Source: Agrobacterium genomosp. 13 str. CFBP 6927
GTDB taxonomy: Bacteria; Pseudomonadota; Alphaproteobacteria; Rhizobiales; Rhizobiaceae
Direction of reading: 5' to 3'
Assembly (NCBI GenBank): GCA_900012615.1
Contig: LT009757.1
Location: 1 to 64,000 of the forward strand
Length of the DNA stretch: 64,000 nt
The notes beneath the pieces are model-generated. The model searched no databases. It was given only the letters and a program-made list of their open reading frames with translations, and was not told where the DNA came from. This document shows positions 55,862 through 64,000 of this stretch, one piece after another (the stretch's first letter is position 1; each line of letters begins with the position of its first letter). The position numbers and the translations under genes are program-made.

Positions 55862-56920
55862 ATGTCGGATATTCAACTGAAAAGCCTCGTCAAATCCTAT
55901 GGCGACAATGTCGCGGTCGCGGGCATCGATCTGCATATAGAACAGGGCGAATTCTTCTCGCTGCTGGGACCTTCCGGCTGCGGCAAGTCCACGACATTGC
56001 GCATGATCGCCGGCTTCATCCGCCCATCGTCGGGGCAAATCCTGATCGGATCGGATGACGTCACCTATCTGCCGCCCGAAAAGCGCGACATCGGCATCGT
56101 CTTCCAGAATTATGCGATTTTTCCGCATATGAACGTGGCCGAAAACATCGCCTTCGGTCTGAAGCTGCGAAAGAAATCCAGGGAAGAAATCGACCGCTCC
56201 GTCGCCTTCGCATTACGCCAGGTCGGCCTTGCGGGATATGAAAACCGCTATCAGCGCCAGCTTTCCGGTGGCGAGCAGCAGCGTGTGGCCCTTGCCCGCG
56301 TGCTGGTTACCGAACCGCGCATCCTGCTTCTCGATGAACCGCTTTCGGCACTCGACAAATCGCTGCGGGAGGAAATGAAATACTGGATCAAGGATCTGCA
56401 AAAGAAGCTCGGCATCACCACCGTTTACGTGACCCACGATCAGGATGAGGCGCTCACCATGTCCGACCGCATCGGCGTGATGCAGAAAGCCAGAGTCGAG
56501 CAGGTGGGCACGCCGCAGGAAATCTACGAGAGGCCGAAGACGCTTTTCGTCACCACCTTCATCGGCCAGTCGAATGTCATCGACGCCACAGTGAGGGGCC
56601 GCCAAGGCGAAAGCCTGGTGGTCAGCTTCGGCGACACCGTGGCGCTGACACGTGTTCCCGCCGAAGACTTCGCCGATGGCAAAGCCGTCAAGCTCGTCGT
56701 CAGACCGGAAAACATCATCATCGGCGAGGCCGGCACCGGCGTTCCGGCAACCGTCGTCTCTGAAACCTATCAGGGCGCCCTTGTCCGGTACCATCTTTCG
56801 GTCGGCGGGCAGGATATCGTCGCCGAACGGCAGAACCAGTCCCATCTCGCTAGGCTGTCGCCCGGACAGGCGATCGGCGTGACATGGGACCCGGAACGAT
56901 CCGAAGTCTTGGTGGCCTGA
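55862..56920 (+). CDS. ABC transporter ATPase (PotA-like)
   Basis: A 352-residue ATPase. Walker A is GPSGCGKST (36-44), the signature LSGGEQQRVALARVL, Walker B ILLLDEPLSALDKSLR, and a C-terminal TOBE region covers about 270-345. It energises the two permeases of this cluster. Confidence 0.93.
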   Translation: MSDIQLKSLVKSYGDNVAVAGIDLHIEQGEFFSLLGPSGCGKSTTLRMIAGFIRPSSGQILIGSDDVTYLPPEKRDIGIVFQNYAIFPHMNVAENIAFGLKLRKKSREEIDRSVAFALRQVGLAGYENRYQRQLSGGEQQRVALARVLVTEPRILLLDEPLSALDKSLREEMKYWIKDLQKKLGITTVYVTHDQDEALTMSDRIGVMQKARVEQVGTPQEIYERPKTLFVTTFIGQSNVIDATVRGRQGESLVVSFGDTVALTRVPAEDFADGKAVKLVVRPENIIIGEAGTGVPATVVSETYQGALVRYHLSVGGQDIVAERQNQSHLARLSPGQAIGVTWDPERSEVLVA

Positions 56921-57016
56921 GACCCGGCCACCGGAACCAGAAAATCGGGAAAGGATGCAATGTGCGGTGAGCAACCGCGCAGGCGCCCTTCCCTTGTCAA
57001 TCGACAGGAGAAAGAC

Positions 57017-58558
57017 ATGCGTATTGGCATTGATGTGGGTGGCACGAATACCGACGCCGCCCTTATGGATGGGGCAGCGGTCATCGGCGCCTGCAAAAGC
57101 CCGACAACGGCCGATGTCGGCTCGGGCATCGTGGCGGTGCTGAACAAGCTTCTGGGCATGACGGGCGTATCCGTCTCGCAAATTCAGGCGGTGATGATCG
57201 GCACGACCCATTTCACCAATGCCGTGGTCGAGCGCAAGCGCCTGCTGGAAGTCGCCGCCATCCGCCTCGGCCTGCCGGCCACCAAGGGCCTGCCGCCGCT
57301 GACCGACTGGCCGAAGGACCTTGCCGACACGCTTGGCCGACACACCTTCATGCTGCGCGGCGGACATGAATTCGACGGGCGCACCATCGCGCCTCTCGAC
57401 GAAAAGGGATTGATGGAGGTTGCCGCCACCGTGCGCGAACGCGGCCTGAAGACGGCGGCCATCACCTCGGTTTTTTCGCCGGTCACGCCGGAAATGGAGC
57501 TTCGCGCCGCCGAAATCCTGCGCGATGCGGTTCCCGACATCGCCATCTCGCTCAGCCATGAAATCGGAAGAGTGGGTTTCCTCGAGCGTGAAAACGCCTC
57601 GATCATGAATGCCTCGCTGGCCGAGCTTTCCCGCAAGGTCGTCTCCTCCTTCCGCAGCGCGCTGAAGGAACTCGACATCAAGGCGCCCTTTTTCATCAGC
57701 CAGAACGATGGAACATTGATGTCTCCCGACTATGTCGAGCGTTATCCGGTCCTTACCTTCGCCTCCGGTCCCACCAATTCCATGCGCGGCGCTGCGATGC
57801 TGGCCGGTGTCAAGGAAGCCATGGTGGTGGATATTGGCGGCACGACATCGGATGTCGGCATGCTCGTGCACGGTTTTCCGCGAGAATCGGCGGTTGCCGT
57901 CGATATTGGCGGTGTGCGCACCAATTTCCGCATGCCGGACGTGCTGGCCATCGGGCTTGGCGGCGGCTCGCTGGTGCGTGACGAGGGTAAGCGCATCGGT
58001 CCCGATTCCGTCGGTTACGAGATCACCAGCAAGGCGCTGGTTTTCGGCGGCGATACGCTGACAACCACGGATATCGTGGTGGCGGCCGGGCTGGAGGATA
58101 TTGGCGACCGCTCCCGTGTTGCGCATATTCCTGCAGAAACCATCGAAAACGCGCTCGACACCATGCATCGCATGGTCGATGAGGCCGTGGATCGCATGAA
58201 AACCAGCGCCGATCCGCTTCCCGTCATTCTGGTGGGCGGCGGCTCCATTCTGGTCTCGCGCGACCTGCCTTCGGCATCGAAGGTTCTGAGGCCACAAAAC
58301 GCCTCCGTCGCCAATGCCATCGGCGCGGCGATCGCACAGGTGGGCGGCGAGGTGGATCGCATCTTCTCGCTGGAAGGCACCTCGCGAGACGCCGTTCTGG
58401 CAAGCGCAAAGGCCGAGGCTTCGGAACGCGCGGTGAAGGCAGGGGCGGCAGCCGCCTCCGTCAAGATCATGGATATCGAGGAAGTGCCGCTTGCCTATTT
58501 GCCCGGCAGCGCCACCCGCATCCGCGTCAAGGCGGTCGGCGACCTAGTGATCGGTTGA
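57017..58558 (+). CDS. HyuA-like hydantoinase/oxoprolinase-family protein
   Basis: A 513-residue protein of the hydantoinase A/oxoprolinase N-terminal family. The ATP-binding signatures RIGIDVGGTNTDAALMDG (2-19) and VVDIGGTTSDVGML are visible, as is FISQNDGTLMSP. HyuA proteins normally pair with HyuB to hydrolyse hydantoins or oxoproline with ATP. Here no HyuB-like gene is present; two DUF917 genes follow directly. It is therefore likely a variant system for a cyclic amide or related acid. The start ATG has CAGGAGAAAGAC upstream, and 96 bp separate it from the ATPase gene. Confidence 0.9.
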   Translation: MRIGIDVGGTNTDAALMDGAAVIGACKSPTTADVGSGIVAVLNKLLGMTGVSVSQIQAVMIGTTHFTNAVVERKRLLEVAAIRLGLPATKGLPPLTDWPKDLADTLGRHTFMLRGGHEFDGRTIAPLDEKGLMEVAATVRERGLKTAAITSVFSPVTPEMELRAAEILRDAVPDIAISLSHEIGRVGFLERENASIMNASLAELSRKVVSSFRSALKELDIKAPFFISQNDGTLMSPDYVERYPVLTFASGPTNSMRGAAMLAGVKEAMVVDIGGTTSDVGMLVHGFPRESAVAVDIGGVRTNFRMPDVLAIGLGGGSLVRDEGKRIGPDSVGYEITSKALVFGGDTLTTTDIVVAAGLEDIGDRSRVAHIPAETIENALDTMHRMVDEAVDRMKTSADPLPVILVGGGSILVSRDLPSASKVLRPQNASVANAIGAAIAQVGGEVDRIFSLEGTSRDAVLASAKAEASERAVKAGAAAASVKIMDIEEVPLAYLPGSATRIRVKAVGDLVIG

Positions 58559-58562
58559 GGAC

Positions 58563-59657
58563 ATGGCGATGAAACTCACACGCGAACATCTTGCCGATCT
58601 TGCCGTCGGCGCGGCTTTTCTCGGAACCGGCGGCGGCGGCGACCCCTATGTCGGGCGCATGATGGTGCAGCAATGCCTGGACGAAGGCTGCGAGGTCGAG
58701 CTGATCGATCCCAGTGAATTGCCTGATGACAGCCTCGTCATCCCGACAGCCATGATGGGTGCGCCGACCGTGCTGGTGGAGAAAATCCCGTCTGGCGAAG
58801 AGGCCATCTTCTCGCTCCGTCGCCTTGAGAAACGGCTCGGCAAAAAAGCCGGCTACACCATGCCCATCGAGATAGGCGGCATCAATTCCACCATTCCGCT
58901 GGTCGTCGGCGCCCGGCTCGGTCTGCCCATCGTCGATGCCGACGGCATGGGGCGCGCCTTTCCCTTTCTCGAAATGGAAACATTCGGCGTTTACGGCATA
59001 TCCGGCTCCCCCATGGCGGTGAGCAATGAGTGGGGCGATTGCGCGCTGATCGAGGCAGTCGATAACAGGCAGATGGAATGGCTCTCCCGCGCCGTCGCCA
59101 TTCGCATGGGCGGCTGCGCCTATATTGCGGAATATGCCATGAGCGGCGCGGAGGTGAAGCGCACCGCCATTCCCAATACGCTGACACTGGCGATCCACAT
59201 CGGCAAGGTGTTGCGCAAGGCGCAGGAGGACCACATCAATCCCATCGAGGCGCTTCTCGGTTTCCTGCCTTCCACGCTTTACCGTTACGGCCGCGTCATC
59301 TTCAAGGGAAAGATCGTCGATGTGATGCGCGAAACCAAAGCCGGTTTCACCATCGGCCGCGCCCGCATCGAAGCTGTCGCGCCATTCACCTCGCAGATGG
59401 AAATCGAAATCCAGAACGAGAACCTGATCGCCAGGCAGGATGGCCGGGTAAGAGCCATCGTGCCGGACCTGATCTCGATCATGAACACGGAAACCGCCGA
59501 GCCAATCACCAGCGAAAACCTGCGTTACGGCCAGCGCGTCACCGTGGTCGCCGTCTCCGTGCCCGAGATCATGCGCACTCCGGAAGCGCTCAACGTGTTC
59601 GGCCCGGCCTGCTTCGGCCTGAAGGAACCCTTTACCTCCATCGAGGAGATCGACTGA
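58563..59657 (+). CDS. DUF917-family protein (first of tandem pair)
   Basis: A 364-residue DUF917 protein. The Gly-rich LGTGGGGDPYVGRMM near 19-33 and MGAPTVLVEKIPSGEEA near 65-82 are family features, along with PIVDADGMGRAFPFLEMETF. DUF917 proteins often accompany hydantoinase-like genes, and their activity is not established. It starts 4 bp after the HyuA-like stop. About half its residues match the next protein by eye, so the two are paralogues. Confidence 0.88.
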   Translation: MAMKLTREHLADLAVGAAFLGTGGGGDPYVGRMMVQQCLDEGCEVELIDPSELPDDSLVIPTAMMGAPTVLVEKIPSGEEAIFSLRRLEKRLGKKAGYTMPIEIGGINSTIPLVVGARLGLPIVDADGMGRAFPFLEMETFGVYGISGSPMAVSNEWGDCALIEAVDNRQMEWLSRAVAIRMGGCAYIAEYAMSGAEVKRTAIPNTLTLAIHIGKVLRKAQEDHINPIEALLGFLPSTLYRYGRVIFKGKIVDVMRETKAGFTIGRARIEAVAPFTSQMEIEIQNENLIARQDGRVRAIVPDLISIMNTETAEPITSENLRYGQRVTVVAVSVPEIMRTPEALNVFGPACFGLKEPFTSIEEID

Positions 59658-59658
59658 C

Positions 59659-60747
59659 ATGGCAATCATCACGGAGCAGGACATAGACGATCTGGCCGTC
59701 GGCGCGGCCGTTCTCGGCACCGGCGGCGGCGGCGACCCCTATATCGGCAAGCTTCTGGCCAAGGCCGCCATCGAAAAATACGGACCGGTCGATCTGATCG
59801 CACTCGACGCGGTGCCCGATGGCGCAGCCGTCGTCGCCTGCGGCGCGATGGGAGCGCCCACCATCCTCATCGAAAAAATTCCCTCCGGCGAAGAGGGCGA
59901 CCTTGCGCTTGAGACCTATGAGGACCACACCGGCATCGATGTCGGCGCCATCATTCCCTTCGAGGCGGGTGGCATCAATTCCATGATACCGATCGTGCTG
60001 GCGGCCAAAAAGCGCGTGCCCGTCATCGATGCGGACGGCATGGGCCGCGCCTTCCCGCAGCTTGAAATGGAAACCTTCAACGTCTACGGCGTGCCGGCAA
60101 GCCCGGTGGCGGTGGCCGACGAACGCGGCAACCGCGTGCTGATCGAGACCGAAGACGCCGCAAAGGCCGAGTGGCTGGCCCGCGGCGTGACCATCCGCAT
60201 GGGCGGGCAGGCCTATATCGTCAATTACGGCATGGATGGCGAAACGGCAAAACGTGTTTCGGTGCCCGCCACCATGTCGCTCGCCATCGGCATTGGCCGG
60301 ACCCTGCGCGAGGCGGCCGCAGGGCATCTCGACCCGGTCCGGGCGCTTGTCGATTTTTTTGCGGGCACGCATTATGGCCATGCCGAAATCATCACCTCCG
60401 GCAAGGTCTGCGATGTCGCCCGCAAGGAGGAAAACGGCTGGTCGGTGGGGATCGCCACCATCGAACCCTTCGACACCTCGAAACCGAAAGTCAAAATCCG
60501 CATCCAGAACGAAAACCTCGTGGCGGAGGAAGAAGGCGGACGCGTGCTGGCGATCGTTCCCGATCTCATTACCGTGCTCGACATCGATACGGCCGAAGCC
60601 ATCACCACAGAAAGGCTGCGTTATGGTCAGCGCGTGAACGTGCTTGCCGTGCGTGTGCCGCCCATCATGCGCACGCCGGAAGCGCTGGCTGTCTTCGGTC
60701 CCGGCGCCTTCGGCCTCACGCAGGCCTACCGTCCACTCGGCTCTTGA
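59659..60747 (+). CDS. DUF917-family protein (second of tandem pair)
   Basis: A 362-residue DUF917 protein with the same LGTGGGGDPYIGKLL, MGAPTILIEKIPSGEE and DADGMGRAFPQLEMETF features as its neighbour, 1 bp away. Conserved tandem duplication suggests a heteromeric enzyme or two related steps. It is the last structural gene of the cluster. Confidence 0.88.
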   Translation: MAIITEQDIDDLAVGAAVLGTGGGGDPYIGKLLAKAAIEKYGPVDLIALDAVPDGAAVVACGAMGAPTILIEKIPSGEEGDLALETYEDHTGIDVGAIIPFEAGGINSMIPIVLAAKKRVPVIDADGMGRAFPQLEMETFNVYGVPASPVAVADERGNRVLIETEDAAKAEWLARGVTIRMGGQAYIVNYGMDGETAKRVSVPATMSLAIGIGRTLREAAAGHLDPVRALVDFFAGTHYGHAEIITSGKVCDVARKEENGWSVGIATIEPFDTSKPKVKIRIQNENLVAEEEGGRVLAIVPDLITVLDIDTAEAITTERLRYGQRVNVLAVRVPPIMRTPEALAVFGPGAFGLTQAYRPLGS

Positions 60748-60751
60748 CGAA

Positions 60752-60767
60752 TGCCCGGCATCGGGCA
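60752..60767 (+). terminator. Small hairpin after the second DUF917 gene
   Basis: TGCCCG-GCAT-CGGGCA forms a 6-bp stem just past the stop. It is short, and may partly separate the structural genes from the regulator gene. Confidence 0.35.
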
Positions 60768-60837
60768 CTGATAATATCCCGCCCTTCCCGGACGCCACTC
60801 CGGCAGGGGCCGGTCGTTGAGTGACGAAAGAGGACCG

Positions 60838-63582
60838 ATGCCGAGCCGTGTCTTGCGTGAAAAGCCGTCGCATGCCGTCAGAACCTTTACCGGTGCCGGG
60901 CTGCGCTTCAGCCCGCCCCGCATGCTTTTTTCCGGCATCGAGCGACCCTACCTGCTTTCGAAGCTGGCAGCGGGGCTTTCAAGGCAGATCGTCGTGCTGC
61001 GCGCGCCGCCCGGTTTCGGCAAGACCGCCCTGATGAAAGCGGCCTATGAGCGGCTGGTGGACGGCACGCTTACCTTGCCGGGCCTGCGGGAAACGGCGGT
61101 TTCCCATTGCTCCTGGCTTAACGCTTCGGGCATCGCCTCTCCTGAACGGTTCGTCGGCGAATTGCGTCAGTCACTCGGCCTTGCCGCAATGGCGGACATG
61201 CAGGACGCGCTGATGGACGCCATGGAAGCCGTGGCGCGGCGTGATGGCCTCACCATTCTCTTCATCGATAATATCGACGAAATCGACACGGGCGGCCAGC
61301 ATCGGTTGCTGGAGCGGCTCATCCTTGCCGCGCCGGATACGCTGCGCATCGCCTGCTCTTCCTGCTCTCCCGCGCAATTGCCGCTTGCCCGGCTGAAGGC
61401 GCGCGGTGTGCTGGCGGAAGTGACCGCTCGGGAACTCGAATTCGGACGATCTGAACTGCGGCGGCTTCTGTCACGCGGCGCAATGTCGGCGCTTGTCGAT
61501 CCTTTGATGGAGATCACCCGCGGCTGGCCGGCGCTGGCGCAGCTCGCCGCCGGCATCGTTACCGGCAACCCGACGGAAGAGGAGCGCCGTGTGCTCCTTG
61601 CCGGCACCCATCACGACCTGACCGACTACGTGCGTGAAACCGTCATCAACCGGCTTTCTCCGGCGCTTTTGTCCACATTGCGCCGTTTGTCGCCCTTTTC
61701 GGAATTTCGCCTCGATCTTGCATCCGATCTCGGTCTGCCCAGCCTGCCCGAGGAAGATCTGGCGATGCTGGAGGCCATGCATCCCATCATAGAAAACGGC
61801 GCGAACGGCTGGCTCTCCCTGCATCCCGTGCTGCGCACCTGCCTGGAACGGGACACCGCCTTCGTTTCGGACGCGGAGAAGAAGGCGCTGCATCGACAGG
61901 CCGCCGTCTGGTTCGCAACGCGCGCCCATCTGGAACGAGCGGTTTCCCACGCGGCCCAGAGCGGCGATTTCCACATGGCGGAAGAAATCATCGGCAAGGC
62001 GGGCGGCGTCGATATCTTCCTCAGGGCGGGACATCAGGTGCTCGAGCATCTGATCGATAATTTTCCGCCGGAAATCCTGCATGCCTCGCCGGGCCTGATG
62101 GTCTGTTATGCCGTGGTGCTCTCCAAGCGCGGCAATGCGGCGGCCGGGCGCGAGCGGCTCGATATTCTGAAAGAAAACGGCGAATGGTCCGCTGCCGCAC
62201 TTGCCGTCGTCGACCGCAGCGTGCTCGATCATATCGACAGCCTGATCGACGTTTACGAAGATCGCCGCATGAGCGTGGCCGAGGCGCAACGGCTGGAAAG
62301 GGCGGCCGCTGCCCTGCCGCCACATGCCACATGGGAGCTAGCCTGGCTCTTCAACCATCTCTGTATCATTTACACCCGCACGGGCGACCTCGAAGAGGCA
62401 CGCCGGGCGGCGCTCAAGGCTCTCGGCTATTACCGCGAGGAAAAAACGCCCTATGCCCAGGTCTTCATGCTCATCCACCTTGGCCTCGTCAGCACGCTGA
62501 CCGGAGAATTTTCCGCGGCCCTGCAATTTTGCCGGGAAGCCGAGGAACTGGTGGAACGGGTGCACTGGACGGATCGAAACCTGCTCGCCATCGTGCGCCT
62601 TGCAACGGCCGATGTGCTCTATCAGCAGGGCGAGGTGCTTCATGTCGAGCAGACGCTGACGGAATGCGTGGAGCCGCTGATCCGCGGCGAAAGCTGGGTC
62701 GACCTGTTCATGCGGCTGTTCTGGCTGCTGGCCCGCAGCCGCCTTCAGGTCAGCGGCTTCGATGCCGCCGCCGCGGCAATCGACAAGGCCGAGGAAGTGG
62801 CTGTGGAGCGTGACCTGCCCCGGTTGAAGACCGCCGCCGGCATCATGCGTGTCGACCTGCTCGTCAGGGCTGGCATGATCGAATCGGCAACACAGGCGAT
62901 GGAGCGGGTGGAAACACTCAAAGAGGCAGGCGGCCCCGACAACTGGACGTGGCGGGAGGCATATGATTTTGACATCGCAGCCGCCCGGCTGGCGCTTGCA
63001 CAGGGACTGGCGCCACAGGCACTGCAAACGCTTGAAGCCCTGATCCTTTCCGCCAAGGCGTCCGGCCGCGCCTATCATCGCATGCTGGCCGAGATCATGG
63101 CGGTGCAGGCGTCATGGAAGACCGGCCGCCAGCAGCAGGCCTTCGCCTATCTGCAATCGGCCATCGCCCTTGCCCGCGCTCACGAAGCGACGCAGCTCTT
63201 TACCGATGAGGGCCAGGAACTGGCCACCACGTTGCGCGCCATCGTGCGTCGCTTCGGGCTGAAGGTGTTCAGCCCGAATGCCGTGGAATTCATGAGCCGC
63301 ATTGTCGGACACGGTCTTGGCCGCCAGCCACGCACCATCGTGCCGCTGGGCGGCAACGAAGATGGCGCAGCACACGCCGCGGGCCTTCTGAGCGGCCGGG
63401 AAACCACCGTTTTGAAACTTCTCTCCGAAGGCCGCAGCAACAAGGAAATGGCCCGCGATCTCGGACTTTCCGAAGCAACCGTAAAATTCCATCTGAAGAA
63501 CATCTATGCCAAGCTCGGCGTCAGCCGGCGCGGCATGGCCGTTTCCGTCAGCAAACATCTCAAGCTGACCGAACGCGAATAG
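60838..63582 (+). CDS. MalT-like LuxR-family ATP-dependent regulator (LAL type)
   Basis: A 914-residue regulator. The N-terminal NTPase has Walker A APPGFGKT (56-63) and an acidic Walker B-like TILFIDNIDEID. The centre (about 380-800) is a helical TPR-like sensor region. The C-terminal LuxR helix-turn-helix is at about 845-905 (LSGRETTVLKLLSEGRSNKEMARDLGLSEATVKFHLKNIYAKLGV). It should activate the preceding racemase/ABC/HyuA/DUF917 genes when it binds the substrate or a product with ATP. ATG 60838 with AGAGGA is preferred; a TTG 21 bases upstream is possible. Confidence 0.92.
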   Translation: MPSRVLREKPSHAVRTFTGAGLRFSPPRMLFSGIERPYLLSKLAAGLSRQIVVLRAPPGFGKTALMKAAYERLVDGTLTLPGLRETAVSHCSWLNASGIASPERFVGELRQSLGLAAMADMQDALMDAMEAVARRDGLTILFIDNIDEIDTGGQHRLLERLILAAPDTLRIACSSCSPAQLPLARLKARGVLAEVTARELEFGRSELRRLLSRGAMSALVDPLMEITRGWPALAQLAAGIVTGNPTEEERRVLLAGTHHDLTDYVRETVINRLSPALLSTLRRLSPFSEFRLDLASDLGLPSLPEEDLAMLEAMHPIIENGANGWLSLHPVLRTCLERDTAFVSDAEKKALHRQAAVWFATRAHLERAVSHAAQSGDFHMAEEIIGKAGGVDIFLRAGHQVLEHLIDNFPPEILHASPGLMVCYAVVLSKRGNAAAGRERLDILKENGEWSAAALAVVDRSVLDHIDSLIDVYEDRRMSVAEAQRLERAAAALPPHATWELAWLFNHLCIIYTRTGDLEEARRAALKALGYYREEKTPYAQVFMLIHLGLVSTLTGEFSAALQFCREAEELVERVHWTDRNLLAIVRLATADVLYQQGEVLHVEQTLTECVEPLIRGESWVDLFMRLFWLLARSRLQVSGFDAAAAAIDKAEEVAVERDLPRLKTAAGIMRVDLLVRAGMIESATQAMERVETLKEAGGPDNWTWREAYDFDIAAARLALAQGLAPQALQTLEALILSAKASGRAYHRMLAEIMAVQASWKTGRQQQAFAYLQSAIALARAHEATQLFTDEGQELATTLRAIVRRFGLKVFSPNAVEFMSRIVGHGLGRQPRTIVPLGGNEDGAAHAAGLLSGRETTVLKLLSEGRSNKEMARDLGLSEATVKFHLKNIYAKLGVSRRGMAVSVSKHLKLTERE

Positions 63583-63606
63583 GACCTGCATTTAAAAGGC
63601 AGGATC

Positions 63607-63647
63607 GGGGCACCGCCGCGCGGTTTCGACGCCGCGTGCGGTGCCCC
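63607..63647. terminator. Bidirectional terminator between convergent genes
   Basis: GGGGCACCGC-CGCGCGG (63607-63623) pairs with CCGCGTGCGGTGCCCC (63632-63647), a stem of about 16 bp with one bulge, followed by CTTGT on the plus strand. It lies between the LuxR gene stop and the binding-protein gene stop, and serves both. Confidence 0.75.
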
Positions 63648-63654
63648 CTTGTCG

Positions 63655-64000
63655 TCATCCGCGCTTGCGCAGGGTCCGCGTGCCGGTGTCGACAAGGTTT
63701 TGCGCCGCCTCGTCCACGCTGGCGCGGCCGAAAGCGAGCGAGTCGGCGATGGGGCGCATCACCCCACGGTCGAACTCATTGGCGCCAATCGGGGCAGGCT
63801 CCGGATAGGGATCGAGCTTGCCGGACAGGCTTTCAATGTAATCCACCGTCTTGCGTTCGGTCTCGTTGAGGCTCGGCAACACCGCTTCGCGCACTTTCTT
63901 CGCTGGCGGTACGCCACGCTCGACACCGAGAACCTTGCCGGCATCCAGATCGTTGACGAAGAAGTTGATGAACTTCGCCGCCGCTTCCGGATTGGTAGAG
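63655..64000 (-). CDS. Sugar-type ABC binding protein, 3' end only
   Basis: The frame is open from the window edge to a TGA at 63655, giving the C-terminal 114 residues: FINFFVNDLDAGKVLGVERG, then VPPAKKVREAVLPSLNETERK, and NEFDRGVMRPIADSLAFGRA. This is the C-terminal lobe of a family 1 (MalE/UgpB-type) binding protein; the AAKFINFFVND-type segment is characteristic. The gene continues past 64000. The substrate is unknown. Confidence 0.8.
   Translation of the reverse strand, partial: STNPEAAAKFINFFVNDLDAGKVLGVERGVPPAKKVREAVLPSLNETERKTVDYIESLSGKLDPYPEPAPIGANEFDRGVMRPIADSLAFGRASVDEAAQNLVDTGTRTLRKRG

Overview
The window is high-GC alphaproteobacterial DNA and most resembles Rhizobiaceae, probably the Agrobacterium/Rhizobium group, perhaps a secondary replicon. 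The case rests on gene content: a chromosomal-type ampC/ampR pair, ugpBAEC, two FecI/FecR/TonB-receptor modules, an Omp25/31-like barrel domain, a rhizobial-type palindromic repeat, and many ABC importers. This is inference from families. No rRNA, tRNA, CRISPR array, insertion sequence or replication origin was seen.

Layout. 1-2900 is an AT-rich island with a coupled two-gene operon encoding a SLATT membrane protein and a group II-like reverse transcriptase (RT), a predicted anti-phage module. Beside it is a 91-bp broken copy of the 3' end of the nucleotidyl cyclase gene found intact at 4279-5091; the two copies flank an MFS exporter. 5300-8320 holds a methyltransferase and a divergent Lrp regulator/PLP gamma-lyase pair. 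8600-16380 is a siderophore-iron system: ECF sigma factor, FecR, TonB receptor, binding protein, fused permease and ferric-siderophore reductase, with no ATPase gene. 16385-21366 holds a uracil/xanthine permease, ampC/ampR and a chromate transporter.

21538-27145 is the least explained region. Four genes on the minus strand encode a secreted coiled-coil protein, a 622-residue coiled-coil protein with a hydrophobic hairpin, a papain-like cysteine peptidase and an orphan protein. A divergent HTH protein and a palindromic operator candidate lie upstream. The architecture recalls alpha-helical pore-forming toxins, but no family assignment could be made by eye.

27100-32277 is a polyamine/opine-type ABC importer with an Asp/Glu (hydantoin) racemase, and carries REP-like palindromes. 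32516-38990 has a DEDDh exonuclease and a second sigma/FecR/TonB-receptor module, whose receptor is fused to an extra C-terminal Omp25-like barrel. 39000-44000 holds a lipoprotein, a lytic transglycosylase, a cytosolic PAS chemoreceptor, an ICMT-type methyltransferase and a VOC protein. 44257-48630 is the glycerol-3-phosphate importer ugpBAEC. 48789-51705 has a LysR pseudogene, a flavin monooxygenase and a nitroreductase.

52099-63582 is a co-directional catabolic cluster: racemase, ABC importer, HyuA-like protein, two DUF917 paralogues and a MalT-like LuxR regulator. It is the second racemase-plus-importer unit in the window. The end holds a bidirectional terminator and the 3' end of another sugar-binding protein gene. 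Several importer operons carry strong hairpins next to the binding-protein gene, which would favour its expression over the permeases.
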